Source of the DNA: Rutidosis leptorrhynchoides
Lineage: Eukaryota > Streptophyta > Magnoliopsida > Asterales > Asteraceae
Reading direction: 5' to 3'
Assembly (NCBI RefSeq): GCF_046630445.1
Contig: NC_092343.1
Span: 135,401,501 to 135,465,500, forward strand
DNA: 64,000 bases
Below, piece by piece: positions 54,961-64,000 of the stretch. The stretch's first letter is position 1; each line of letters begins with the position of its first letter. Under the pieces are notes generated by a model. It was not told where the DNA came from, did not search any database, and worked only from the letters and a program-made list of their open reading frames with translations. The translations under genes and the position numbers were made by a program.

Positions 54961-55321
54961 AAGGTTGAAATCCAAGGGATCATTTTCAGCCCTTGGATCA
55001 AATGAGATCAATGAACCAAAATAAAACAGCAAAAAACAAAGGAAGGGCAGTATCATCATTTTACATGTTATCAACAAAAAGACATACAGATGAAACTTAA
55101 AACAAAAACCCCAAGAACGACGATGGTGATTTGACCCTAAACCGTAAGATTCACTCCGATTGCTTCAAAACTTCCGGCGAACCCTACGATTCACTCCGAT
55201 CACAACGTCAAGATCACGTAATCTTCATTCACTCGGTCGATTTGTTTGATATGCGGTTACTCCGGCGAATTGCTTGATATTCGTTTCACTCCGGCGAATC
55301 AATTGTCCAATCAATTAATCA

Positions 55322-55415
55322 ATGGAACCAAAATACGAAGCAATGGAACCAGAAAACGAATCAATTGAACCAGAGTACGAGATCAGTGATTATGAAAGTG
55401 ATGATAACACTACAG
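55322..55415 (+). pseudogene. First exon of a truncated acidic gene in the Mutator-like unit
   Basis: The ATG at 55322 opens a 31-codon exon, MEPKYEAMEPENESIEPEYE then ISDYESDDNTT, ending at a donor-like CAG/GTATGT. An acceptor-like TAACAG ends at 55727, and downstream sequence (to about 55880, [19 protein letters not shown] in one frame) could be a later exon but contains stops. Upstream, repeated ACTCCGGCGAAT words lie in the presumed 5' UTR. The style fits the first exon of genes found in plant Mutator elements (FAR1-like or captured genes), but no domain is left to prove it. Confidence 0.35.
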
Positions 55416-55429
55416 GTATGTAATTTGTT

Positions 55430-58400
55430 TCGTATTCAATCACATGTGATTGCGTTTTATGATAATAGCTTCAGTGATTTAAAGTGATTAATGATCAGTG
55501 ATGATCAGTACATGTGATTGTGTTAGATGTTAGTACATGTGATAATACATTTAATGAAATCAAACTTTTGTAAATTCTTTGATTATGACTTTTTGACTCC
55601 TGATGGTGTTCACAAAAAACAGAATCTTCTTGATTGCATGGTACTCATTAATCAATCAATATTTCTATTTAAATAGTTCTAAAATTGTTTGAAGTTTGAC
55701 TAAGTTTAACTAATGTGTAATGTAACAGGTCTCGAGATACTTCAAGGGTGAGGAACAAAGATGATTTATGCAAGTTCAAATGACAGGTTCAAGAGAGAGC
55801 TTGATGGTATTCAAGTGGAATTGCAAGCAACAGATGCTAGTGAAGTTGGGCTTGATGTTATTCAAAGCCGAGCAAGTTAAATTTATGCATTATAAAATAT
55901 TAATGGAGATGGATGCATCTATTCTTGTTCATTTATGTACAATGTTTATAGTGTCTTTGGTATGTTGATCAAAGGATAAATGAGTGGCGTACCAGAATGA
56001 TTTTTATTTTCAATAACTAGTGTGCTGGTTTTAAGGTAAAAGAATTGTGTAATGTTTGTGTGGTTTAACAAGTGATTGTTATGAAGAATCACAAGTGATT
56101 GGCAGATGCAGAATCACAAGTGATTGTCGAAAGTAAAATTACAATTTATTATATTGAATGGACTATGATTTATGCATAATCACTTGTGATTGTTATGCAG
56201 AATCACTTGTGATTTTTATGCATAATCACAAGTGATTGGAAAAAGAATCACAAGTGATTGGCAAAAAATAAAATTACAAGTGATTATATTAAGTGCACTA
56301 TGATTGTTATGAAGAATCACAAGTGATTGGAAGATGCTGAATTATAAGTGATTGTCAAAAGTAAACTTACAAGTGATTATATTGAATGGACTTTGATTGG
56401 TATGCAGAATCACTTGTAATTGTTATGCAGAATCACTTGTGATTGTATGCATAATCACAAGTGATTGGAAAAAAGTAAAATTAAAAGTGATTATATTAAG
56501 TGCACTGTGATTGTTATATAGAATCACAAGTGATTATTATGCATAATCACAAGTGATTGGCATGTACAAGTAATTATATTAAGTGCACTGTGATTGTTAT
56601 GAAGAATCACAAGTGATTGGCAGATGCAGAATCACAAGTGATTGTCAAAAGTAAACTTACATGTGATTATATTGAATGGACTGTGATTGTTATGCAGAAT
56701 CACTTGTAATTCTTATGCAGAATCACTTGTGATTGTTATGCATAATCACAAGTGATTGGCAAAAGAATCACAAGTGATTGGCAAAAAGTAAAATTACAAG
56801 TGATTATAGTAAGTGCACTGTGATTGTTATGAAGAATCACAAGTGATTAGCAGATGCAGAATCACAAATGATTGTCAAAAGTAAACTTACAAGTGATTAT
56901 TGTATAGATTGTGATTGTTATGTAGAAACACTTATAATTGTTATGCATAATCACTTGTGATTGTTATGCATAATCACAAGTGATTGGCAAAAGAATCACA
57001 AGTGATTGTCAAAAGTAAACTTACATGTGATTATATTGAATGGACTGTGATTGTTATGCAGAATCACTTGTAATTCTTATGCAGAATCACTTGTGATTGT
57101 TATGCATAATCACAAGTGATTGGCAAAAGAATCACAAGTGATTGGCAAAAATTAAAATTACAAGTGATTATAGTAAGTGCACTGTGATTGTTATGAAGAA
57201 TCACAAGTGATTAGCAGATGCAGAATCACAAGTGATTGTCAAAAGTAAACTTACAAGTGATTATATTGAATGGACTGTGATTGTTATGCAGAATCACTTG
57301 TAATTGTTATGCAGAATCACTTGTGATTGTATGCATAATCACAAGTGATTGGCAAAAAGTAAAATTACAAGTGATTATATTAAGTGCACTGTGATTGTTA
57401 TGAAGAATCACAAGTGATTGTTATATAGAATCACAAGTGATTGGCATGTACAAGTGACTGAAATACATAATCACAAGTGTTTGAAAAGGTAAATCACATG
57501 TGATTGGAATGCATAATCACAAGTGATTGTAATGTTGAATTATATGTGATTGTAACCTGTAGCTGTTTAATAAATTCAATCAACCATCAAACAATCAACA
57601 AAATAAAACCAATACCAATATTAAATATAAAAAAAAAAAGAATACATAGATCGAAATCTAAACCACTAGCATGTCATTTACTATCCAACAAAAACATACA
57701 TGTATGTTTAATCATTTAAATTACACCACACTTATCATCATCAAATATGCAACAAACAATATCGTGTACAATACACCACACTCGTCATTAAACACTTCAC
57801 TTTTCTTGTGCAGCAGAGACAGCCTCTTTTGATTTTTCAACACAACCCACTCTTTATTTGTGTGCAACAACGACAACATCTCTATAGTCTTCCACCCTAT
57901 GAAATCTGTTGAATACTCTAGCATTTCGAACCATCTTGTCAGAATGTCAGTTTAGAGTACGTGTTAATATCTTCGATGCATACCGGAGTATCAACTTCCG
58001 AAGCTGTTTTTTTTTTGCTCCGAAGATTCAACCACCAATTCCTCAGTCTAATCACTCCCAGTTGTGGCTTTACACCTATCCATGTGGTACATGACAAAAA
58101 CACCACAATCTACCACAATATCTCTTGTCATCCATGGAATTGTCATTTTATGAGGCTTTAGTTTTTCAATCATTCTTTCGACATGATGCTTATGCAGTTT
58201 GAGATGCTTACCAAAGGCATATTGCTGGAAAAACAAATCAGAAAAGTAAATATGATTGAATGATAACCTAACATAACCTCATTTTAGTTTAGCACATGGA
58301 ATTGAAAGATATAATCACATGTGATTGAATGCTGTAATCAAATGTGATTGAATAAAGTAATCATATATGTGATTGAATGCTGTAATCACATGTGATGGCA

Positions 58401-58870
58401 TTAAATCACAAACATTAAAGAAATAAATACATTCTGATTTAACTGTAAAAACATGTAAATTACTAAACATTAAAACAATAAATCACAGGTGATGACATTT
58501 GTTAACATCTAAGTAATTTGAACAAGCAAAAAAAACTGAATGTTAACATCTAAATTGTGACTTTGAAGTAATTTCATTCTATGATCACAAGTGATTGAAA
58601 ACCATAAAAATTACAATCTGATCACAAAAATGGTATAAAAAACCCTAAATGTGACATTAAACCAAATACAATCAGAGGTGATGCAATTTTTTAACATTTA
58701 AATGTGACTACCAACTGATTCCTTGTAAAAATCACATGTGATTAAAAACCATAAAAATTACATTATGAACACAAAAATTGTATACTTGCATTCTGATTGT
58801 TCAACAACAAAAATGAAACAAATATATGTATAAAATAATCACAAACAAATCACGTGTGATTGGAGAAACA
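55430..58870. repeat. Dense array of AATCACawGTGATT palindromes
   Basis: The 14-base word AATCACATGTGATT (perfect palindrome) and AATCACAAGTGATT or its complement AATCACTTGTGATT recur dozens of times, densest at 56080-57540. They are separated by 5-20-base linkers such as GGCAAAAG, TTATGCAG and TTATGCAT. A longer unit of roughly 210-360 bases beginning GAAGAATCACAAGTGATT repeats at about 56083, 56312, 56605, 56833 and 57198. Both halves are often mutated to AATTACAAGTGATT. Confidence 0.9.
57721..58224 (-). pseudogene. Ulp1-type cysteine protease fragment (C-terminal exon region)
   Basis: An acceptor-like TTTTTCCAG ends at 58225, and the exon reads QYAFGKHLKLHKHHVERMIE, then KLKPHKMTIPWMTRDI and VVDCGVFVMYHM. 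The DCGVF segment matches the catalytic Cys region of Ulp1/SENP (C48) proteases, which cleave SUMO-type conjugates. The reading stops at 58048. A further minus-strand frame (57924-57721) may be another exon. The His and Asp-containing part of the catalytic domain is not seen. Ulp1-like genes are known passengers of plant Mutator elements. First exon and this segment are separated by palindrome-rich sequence. Confidence 0.55.
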
Positions 58871-58978
58871 ACACAAATGAATCAGTATATCACAAAACCC
58901 TAAAAAATTAAAAAAAAAAACTAAGGAATAGAACAACAATTGATTGATTGTTCAATAAAACATAGTAAAATTACCTAT

Positions 58979-59064
58979 AGATTTGCCCGAAGCTTTTTTA
59001 ATGGCCGGAGTTTGTTTTTCAGCCGGAGATGCGTTCGAAACCCTAGAATCGTTTGATTTCTCCA
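58979..59064 (-). pseudogene. Probable first exon of the minus-strand Ulp1-like gene
   Basis: The minus-strand ATG at 59064 begins MEKSNDSRVSNASPAEKQTP, then AIKKASGKSI, ending at a donor-like ATAG/GTAATTTTAC near 58979. Together with the Ulp1 segment 0.75 kb further on it suggests one minus-strand gene with at least one intron full of palindromes. Confidence 0.4.
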
Positions 59065-59400
59065 TTGTTGATGAATGTTGTAAATTGATGATTGTTGATG
59101 GCGGATTAGATGATCGTGAAAAAGTTTGAGATCGAGAGAAGAACGAGAGAGATCGGGAGAAGAACGAGAGAGATCGATAGATAGTTTTGAAACCCTAGAA
59201 TAGAGAAGGAGATTGAGAGGGAATTGAAACAGATGCTGGACGTTTGAGTGTGGGTGTAAAAAATATTTGCACTGATTGGATGAAAATGCCCCTCCTCCCA
59301 AAATACTAATATTTCTTAAAGTTAATCCTAAGCCATTGATCAAAGTGAATCTAAGGGTTGAAAATGATTCCCTCAAACCCAAGATAAAACTTGGACTCAA

Positions 59401-61080
59401 ATGAATATCTTTCTATACGAGTATATTAAAAATCATTAAATTTTCTTCATATTTCATTTCACACTGTAATTTATAGTACAATCAGATGCAATTTTTGACT
59501 ACCTATCGCCTACTGAAAACTTTTGGACAAGAGAAATGATATATTCAACAAGCTTTTTACCACTTCCACTATATTTTCAAGGTACTTTCCAAAATATCCT
59601 TGCAAATAATTGTTTAATATTAATAAATTTATATTTATATTAATGATACTTCACCTCTATCTATCATTACCCATTTATCTCTCTCCCCCTACCTCACATC
59701 CATCTTTTAGCTTCATCTTTTTCTTTTTTTTTCTTTTTCTACCAAATAAAAGAGTAATCTTTAATTAATAGAAGAGTAAAACTACACTGCTACAGCAAAC
59801 TCTAAATGTATCCATTGCCTACTCTTTAAATTAACATAGAGACTAAACCTCAAATGATATCAATTAAATGATACCAAACCCATACTAAACTCATAGAAAT
59901 CAAGATGTTTGGACACGTGGTAATAACGGATTTATATTTTGACCCCTAGAAATACTCATTTAGCTGGTGACACTTAAATAAAATAAAGTAAGTTTTATAT
60001 ATTGTACTAGATTTAAGAGCCCGTACGTTGCACGGAGACTCATCAACAAACAATCTTGAATCGTAAAATGATATATCAATTAACGAAATGATATTAACAG
60101 TGTCACAAGTATTGTTGTGAGTAAATTCCTTGAGTATTTTTATTTTACACAAAATACATCACCAAGAGGTGAATAACTAAAACTTTGTTTTAGACATAAC
60201 ACATAGATTAAGAAAACTAAATAGGACAAGTTAATTGTTTTTTCTGCTTATATATCGAACATCACAGAATAACAACAACATTTGGATAAAGAAATTACTT
60301 AAAGATAAACCATAACCATGTGACTTCCATCTTTTGATATAACAAACAAAAGTTTGTTGCTTTTGAATTCAATGAGACATCTTTCTCCAGTAGTCTAACC
60401 CTTTATTCATTTGATTTGACAAACTTAGTCCAGCCCGACGACACGTACAAATTAGGTTTTTTCTTTTGTGATTCTTTCAGACCCCATATATGAATAATAC
60501 AAAGAGACCACATAAGAAATGAATGAATATTTGAAATATAAATAGTCAAACCTTTATCCTCATATTGAGCTTTCAAAAATGAGTTGATATTAGTTATAGT
60601 ATTATGCAGTTAATAGTTACTCCAATTGCAACACATCGGTAATAAAATGAGGCTACTCTCGCATATATGGGATTGTCAATAAGCTTATTTTTGACAAAAT
60701 ATATGGGATTGTCAATATTTAACAGCCCGTGCGTTGAATGATGACTCTTAATAAACTAAATTGAAACGTAAAATGTTATATCACATAACGGTATGATAAA
60801 GACAGTATCACAAGTAGTTTTTTGCATGAAATAAAAATAATCTGCTTAAGTATATTTGTATAAACACCTTCATGATGTTTAACCAACAAATATGTTAGAT
60901 GGGTTGCTCTCAATACATTTTAACCAACAATGACGACTACCTAAGAAGTGGTAAATATTATAGCTTGACTATCAAGTCAAACACTCATGGTTTAGAAGTT
61001 GTTTTTCAAATGGGTTGTAGTAAGTGCAATTCACCATATTGACAAAAACTTATTGACATTATGATTCCAAACGATTTTGA
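59401..61080. other. AT-rich intergenic sequence with diverged repeat copies
   Basis: No ORF called. Two diverged copies of one repeat start at AGCCCGTACGTTGCACGG (60019) and AGCCCGTGCGTTGAATG (60724) and continue for about 110 bases each (GTAAAATGTTATATCA, CAGTATCACAAGTA). An 18-base direct repeat ATATATGGGATTGTCAAT lies at 60663-60680 and 60699-60716. Confidence 0.6.
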
Positions 61081-61150
61081 CAAAAACACAGTTTGACTGC
61101 GCAAATTAATTTAATCTACTTTGTGTCAAGACACAAAGAGAGAGAAAAAT

Positions 61151-63334
61151 ATGTGTGAGAGAGAAAGTTTAGAGAGAGAAAGTAAGAGAACAAGGCAAGG
61201 GGCTACTAGGGCAGGCACGGATGGAGTAAGAGGGCAACACAACGGTTTCTATGAGGGCAACAACAACGGGAGGACAAGCCGAAATCGACTAACATCGTAT
61301 ATGTTTTTCAATTTTCCGGAGGATTGGAGAGTGGTGGATTTCTGGAAACTCTTCAAACAATTTGGGATGGTAAGAGATGTGTACATAGCAGCAAAGAGAT
61401 TACACAACGGCAAGAAGTTTTCTTTCGTAAGGTTTGCGGAGGTGAAAGATAGATACAAGTTACTAAGGTCTCTTGAAGGCATAAAGTTCAATGAAACTGT
61501 GATCAAGATCTTCAATGCTACTGAGAGGAGTCCGAAACAGAAAGTATCAAATCAGCATCCCAAGGAACAGCCTAGAAAAAATTGGGGTTTCGATGCTACT
61601 AGGGTTAATGATGGGCGAACTTATACAGATGTTCTGGGTCATAACAATAAGGATTTAAGTGAAAAACTTAACAATCTGAGGAAAAATCAGGAGGGGAGAG
61701 CTGGGAACGATGACTTGGGGAAGGATAAGGAGAAGGTGATTCAAATTAAAGAGGATACTGTTAAGGACAACTGTGACTTACTCAAAAATGCAATAGTGGG
61801 GGAGACAAAAAGTTGGGACATCCATGACAATCTAGAATCGATACTCTCTGCCGAAGGGTATGGTGATGTGGAGATTAAAAAACTAGGAGGTCTGGACATC
61901 ATGCTTGTATTCTCAACATACGAAGCTGCAAATAAAGTGATGGAAAAGGATAATAACCTCAGAAAATGGATTACGAAAATTAATCTTTGGGATTTCTCAA
62001 GTTGGCCTGAAGGTCGTATGGCCTGGCTCTCGATTAATGGAGTTCCGTTACCATGTTGGAATGAAAAGACGTTTACATCAATCGCTGAATGGTTCGGGGT
62101 GGTTTACGTTCTCGAAAATTGTAAAATTTCTGGAAACCAAAATCTACTTACTGGTAGAGTTTTCGTGAAACTTAATGATCCAGAGGTGGTCAGGGATTCA
62201 CTAAAACTTATCTACAAATCCAAGGTCTATTTTGTTAATATCATCGAAGAAGGTAAGATCCAGGAAAACAAGAAGAATAGTTGGGTGTCATGCTGCTGTC
62301 AGGGTCCATGTCACAAGCAAGGGTTCGTTTCTCCTTACTATAATGATTCGGATTCAATTGATTCGGATGATTATAGGGAAGAAGAATCGGATGATTCGCC
62401 ATTGGATGATGACGAACTCAGCCTGTTGAATGATATTCTTGTCAGCGAAGAGGAAGATAAGGATGATGTTGATGAAGTCAGTGCAAAAATCCCAGAAGAA
62501 GTATCATCAGAGAAGTTGAATGTTCCGGTAAACAATCAATGTTTGAATGTTGAAGATGAAGAGTCTGGTTGCTTTGGAAATCGTATGGATAATAGTAATG
62601 ACGAGGTGGTTGTCGAGACGCATGAGAAAAGTAACTGGCATTGTGGGAGTTCCAAGGTAGGCTACGCAGACAATAATTATGAGGGTAGCCCTAATCTCAA
62701 AAAAGATGATACGGGTTTGAAAGGTGACCGGGTCAAAAACACGGGTAAGGTTTCAAATTCTGGGAATAACTCACCACACGATAAGCCCACTGAGAATATG
62801 GGATATGTTGCTGTTGGGCCTGACTTTGGGCCTGAAGAGGGGAATAAAATCCCAACCGAAGCTAACATTGGGCCGAACTATAATGGGGTGAAAGATAATA
62901 TCGTGGAGAAAAATGGGCCTCAAAAGCCCAATGCTGATTCTGATTGCGTGGAATGCAATAGGATTCCAAATTCATCTTTCTCTGACCCCATTGAGAAAAC
63001 TGAATGTGAAATTAAAAAACCTACAAAAAATAAACCGACTTCCAGTCGATCTTCACGAAGGACAGAATCCTCATATTGTAGTGATTGCTATTTGATGGCC
63101 ATGTCGAATTGTAGGGCTTCTACAAGGATAATGAAACTCAGAAATCGAGCCAAACGAGATGCAAACGGTGATTCATCCAAGTGTAAATCTTGTGGGAATA
63201 TAGGGATCAGGAAAACGAGAAAATCAAAAGATGATAAGAAGGGTGCTTTGCCGTCTAGATCAATCAACAGTGACGAGGTACGAAAATACGGGGAGCAGAT
63301 TGGACTGAGGTGGACCACTTCGGTCCATCAGTAA
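61151..63334 (+). CDS. LINE ORF1: RRM and DUF4283-like RNA-binding protein
   Basis: The frame is open from 61121, but that codon is TTG; the first ATG is 61151 (MCERESLERESKRTRQ), giving 727 residues. An RRM at about 48-121 shows RNP2-like YMFFNF and RNP1-like KKFSFVRF. A second domain at about 225-370 resembles DUF4283 of plant LINE proteins (WPEGRMAWLSINGVPLPCW, then LLTGRVFVKL). An acidic Asp/Glu/Ser region (about 395-450), a long polar stretch and a C-terminal part with two CXXC pairs (YCSDC, KCKSC) that may bind zinc follow. ORF1 proteins coat element RNA for target-primed reverse transcription. No stop or frameshift. Confidence 0.85.
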   Translation: MCERESLERESKRTRQGATRAGTDGVRGQHNGFYEGNNNGRTSRNRLTSYMFFNFPEDWRVVDFWKLFKQFGMVRDVYIAAKRLHNGKKFSFVRFAEVKDRYKLLRSLEGIKFNETVIKIFNATERSPKQKVSNQHPKEQPRKNWGFDATRVNDGRTYTDVLGHNNKDLSEKLNNLRKNQEGRAGNDDLGKDKEKVIQIKEDTVKDNCDLLKNAIVGETKSWDIHDNLESILSAEGYGDVEIKKLGGLDIMLVFSTYEAANKVMEKDNNLRKWITKINLWDFSSWPEGRMAWLSINGVPLPCWNEKTFTSIAEWFGVVYVLENCKISGNQNLLTGRVFVKLNDPEVVRDSLKLIYKSKVYFVNIIEEGKIQENKKNSWVSCCCQGPCHKQGFVSPYYNDSDSIDSDDYREEESDDSPLDDDELSLLNDILVSEEEDKDDVDEVSAKIPEEVSSEKLNVPVNNQCLNVEDEESGCFGNRMDNSNDEVVVETHEKSNWHCGSSKVGYADNNYEGSPNLKKDDTGLKGDRVKNTGKVSNSGNNSPHDKPTENMGYVAVGPDFGPEEGNKIPTEANIGPNYNGVKDNIVEKNGPQKPNADSDCVECNRIPNSSFSDPIEKTECEIKKPTKNKPTSSRSSRRTESSYCSDCYLMAMSNCRASTRIMKLRNRAKRDANGDSSKCKSCGNIGIRKTRKSKDDKKGALPSRSINSDEVRKYGEQIGLRWTTSVHQ

Positions 63335-63374
63335 GTTTCATCTTTCTCAATTTCGTTTCTGTTTTGTCTTAATT

Positions 63375-64000
63375 ATGAAGATCTTATCTTTAAATGTTCG
63401 TGGTTTCGCGGTTAAAGGGAAAATCGGGTGGGTGCGTAGCATTTGTTTAAGAGAAAGGCCTTGCATTGCAGTTTTGCAAGAAACTAAGTGCAAGACTATC
63501 TCAGAATCTTGGGTTCAATCGATCTGGGGGAACTCAAATTGTGGTTTTATTCAAAAGGAAGTTGTAGGAAAATCGGGTGGGTTGCTTATTATTTGGGATA
63601 AAAGTGCGTTTGAAGTGGATAGTACTACGGGTTGTGATTTTTTCTTGGCAATCAAAGGGAGGTGGAAAAACTCGGGTAAAGAATCCACAATTGTTAATGT
63701 CTACGGTCCTCACAAAGATCGTAACAAAGTGTTAATGTGGGATTTGTTAGAAAAACTCATCAATAGCATTAGTACGGCGTGGCTCTTATGTGGTGACTTT
63801 AATGAGGTAAGGGAATGTTCGGACCGTCTCAATTCCCAATTTTATCAAAGGAGAGCTGACAGGTTTAATGATTTCATCACGAGGAACAACTTAATTGAAA
63901 TTCCAATTTGCGGAAGAAAGTTCACTAGGATAAGTGATGACGGGTTGAAATTTAGTAAACTCGATAGATTCTTGGTCACGGACAACTTCATTAGCCTTTG
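63375..64000 (+). CDS. LINE ORF2, N-terminal endonuclease domain, incomplete
   Basis: The ATG at 63375 (MKILSLNVRGF) opens a frame with no stop to the window end, 208 codons. It shows the signature order of the exonuclease-endonuclease-phosphatase fold: SLNVRG (Asn), LQETK (catalytic Glu), VNVYGPH, LLCGDFNEV (Asp/Asn) and the SKLDRFLV end motif. This enzyme nicks target DNA to prime reverse transcription. RT and the C-terminal part lie beyond the window. The 40-base gap after ORF1 suggests reinitiation or internal initiation. Confidence 0.9.
   Translation, partial: MKILSLNVRGFAVKGKIGWVRSICLRERPCIAVLQETKCKTISESWVQSIWGNSNCGFIQKEVVGKSGGLLIIWDKSAFEVDSTTGCDFFLAIKGRWKNSGKESTIVNVYGPHKDRNKVLMWDLLEKLINSISTAWLLCGDFNEVRECSDRLNSQFYQRRADRFNDFITRNNLIEIPICGRKFTRISDDGLKFSKLDRFLVTDNFISL

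Larger units (their letters stand above)
54970..59370. mobile_element. Mutator-like (possibly gene-carrying) element with internal palindrome array
   Basis: Inverted repeats around GGGATCATTTTCAGCCCTTG (54976-54995) and its diverged partner (59354-59374, inverted) bound a 4.4-kb unit. Both TIRs continue into matching ATCAATG further inside. Each end holds the start of a gene reading inwards: a plus-strand exon at 55322 and a minus-strand first exon at 59064. The centre is filled with AATCACAAGTGATT-type palindromes. No transposase domain was recognised. Exact ends and the target duplication are not resolved. Confidence 0.5.
61081..64000 (+). mobile_element. LINE (L1-type) retrotransposon, 5' part, continues past the window
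   Basis: ORF1 (61151-63334) with RNA-binding domains is followed 40 bases later by ORF2 starting with an AP-endonuclease-like domain. This is the layout of plant L1-type LINEs. The 5' end and target duplication cannot be placed. Both frames are intact as far as seen, so this is one of the least decayed elements of the window. Confidence 0.88.

Noticed and set aside
55768..55968. 66-codon open frame after the first Mutator exon
   Set aside because: A neighbouring frame looks more exon-like and neither has a recognisable domain; mentioned only within the exon entry.

Overview
This is nuclear DNA of a flowering plant, with no intact host gene that I can support. Almost all of it is transposable elements inserted into one another. 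Long-LTR Ty3/gypsy elements of the Tekay type, an Athila-like element, (TA)n and (TTA)n microsatellites and AT-rich spacers fit a large plant genome. I suspect a daisy-family (Asteraceae) plant from the look of the repeats, but this is recollection and not proof.

Left half (1-27.8 kb). A plus-strand Athila-like element without pol runs from before base 1 to about 27.77 kb. It has a leader with a probable intron, a decayed ORF1 (9619-11426), a non-coding 3' region and a 3' LTR from 26079. Two LTR elements sit inside it, each with a perfect 5-bp target duplication. Element A (916-9360, minus, TTACG duplication) is gag-only with 2.5-kb LTRs. Element L (11636-24604, plus, TGAAC duplication) has 4.2-kb LTRs and almost no coding capacity, the LARD type.

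Middle (27.8-53.24 kb). A Ty1/copia-type LTR (28597-29375, resuming at 53187-53241) has a polypurine tract on its left and a primer binding site on its right, so it is the shared LTR of a tandem array. Element B (29376-53181, minus, TTGTG duplication), a Tekay-like chromovirus with 2.9-kb LTRs, lies in this LTR. Element C (39780-51749, minus), a related chromovirus, lies in the 5' LTR of B.

Right end (53.24-64 kb). Next come copia leader sequence, an unclassified stretch and a small inverted-repeat element (54366-54788). A Mutator-like unit (about 54.97-59.37 kb) holds convergent gene remnants, one with a Ulp1-type protease signature, and a dense array of AATCACawGTGATT palindromes. A LINE follows: ORF1 with RRM and DUF4283-like domains (61151-63334), then the start of ORF2 (endonuclease), which runs off the window.

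The elements share features. L and C have homologous LTR 3' ends, so C or a close relative is a plausible helper for L. B, C and L each carry an extra sense ORF between the 5' LTR and gag or its equivalent; in C it is an F-box gene. A, B, C and L share two positionally conserved hairpins, one in the LTR and one beside the polypurine tract, with paired base changes. All eight nonsense codons recognised in the B and C polyproteins fit G:C to A:T transitions, as expected for methylated, silenced DNA.
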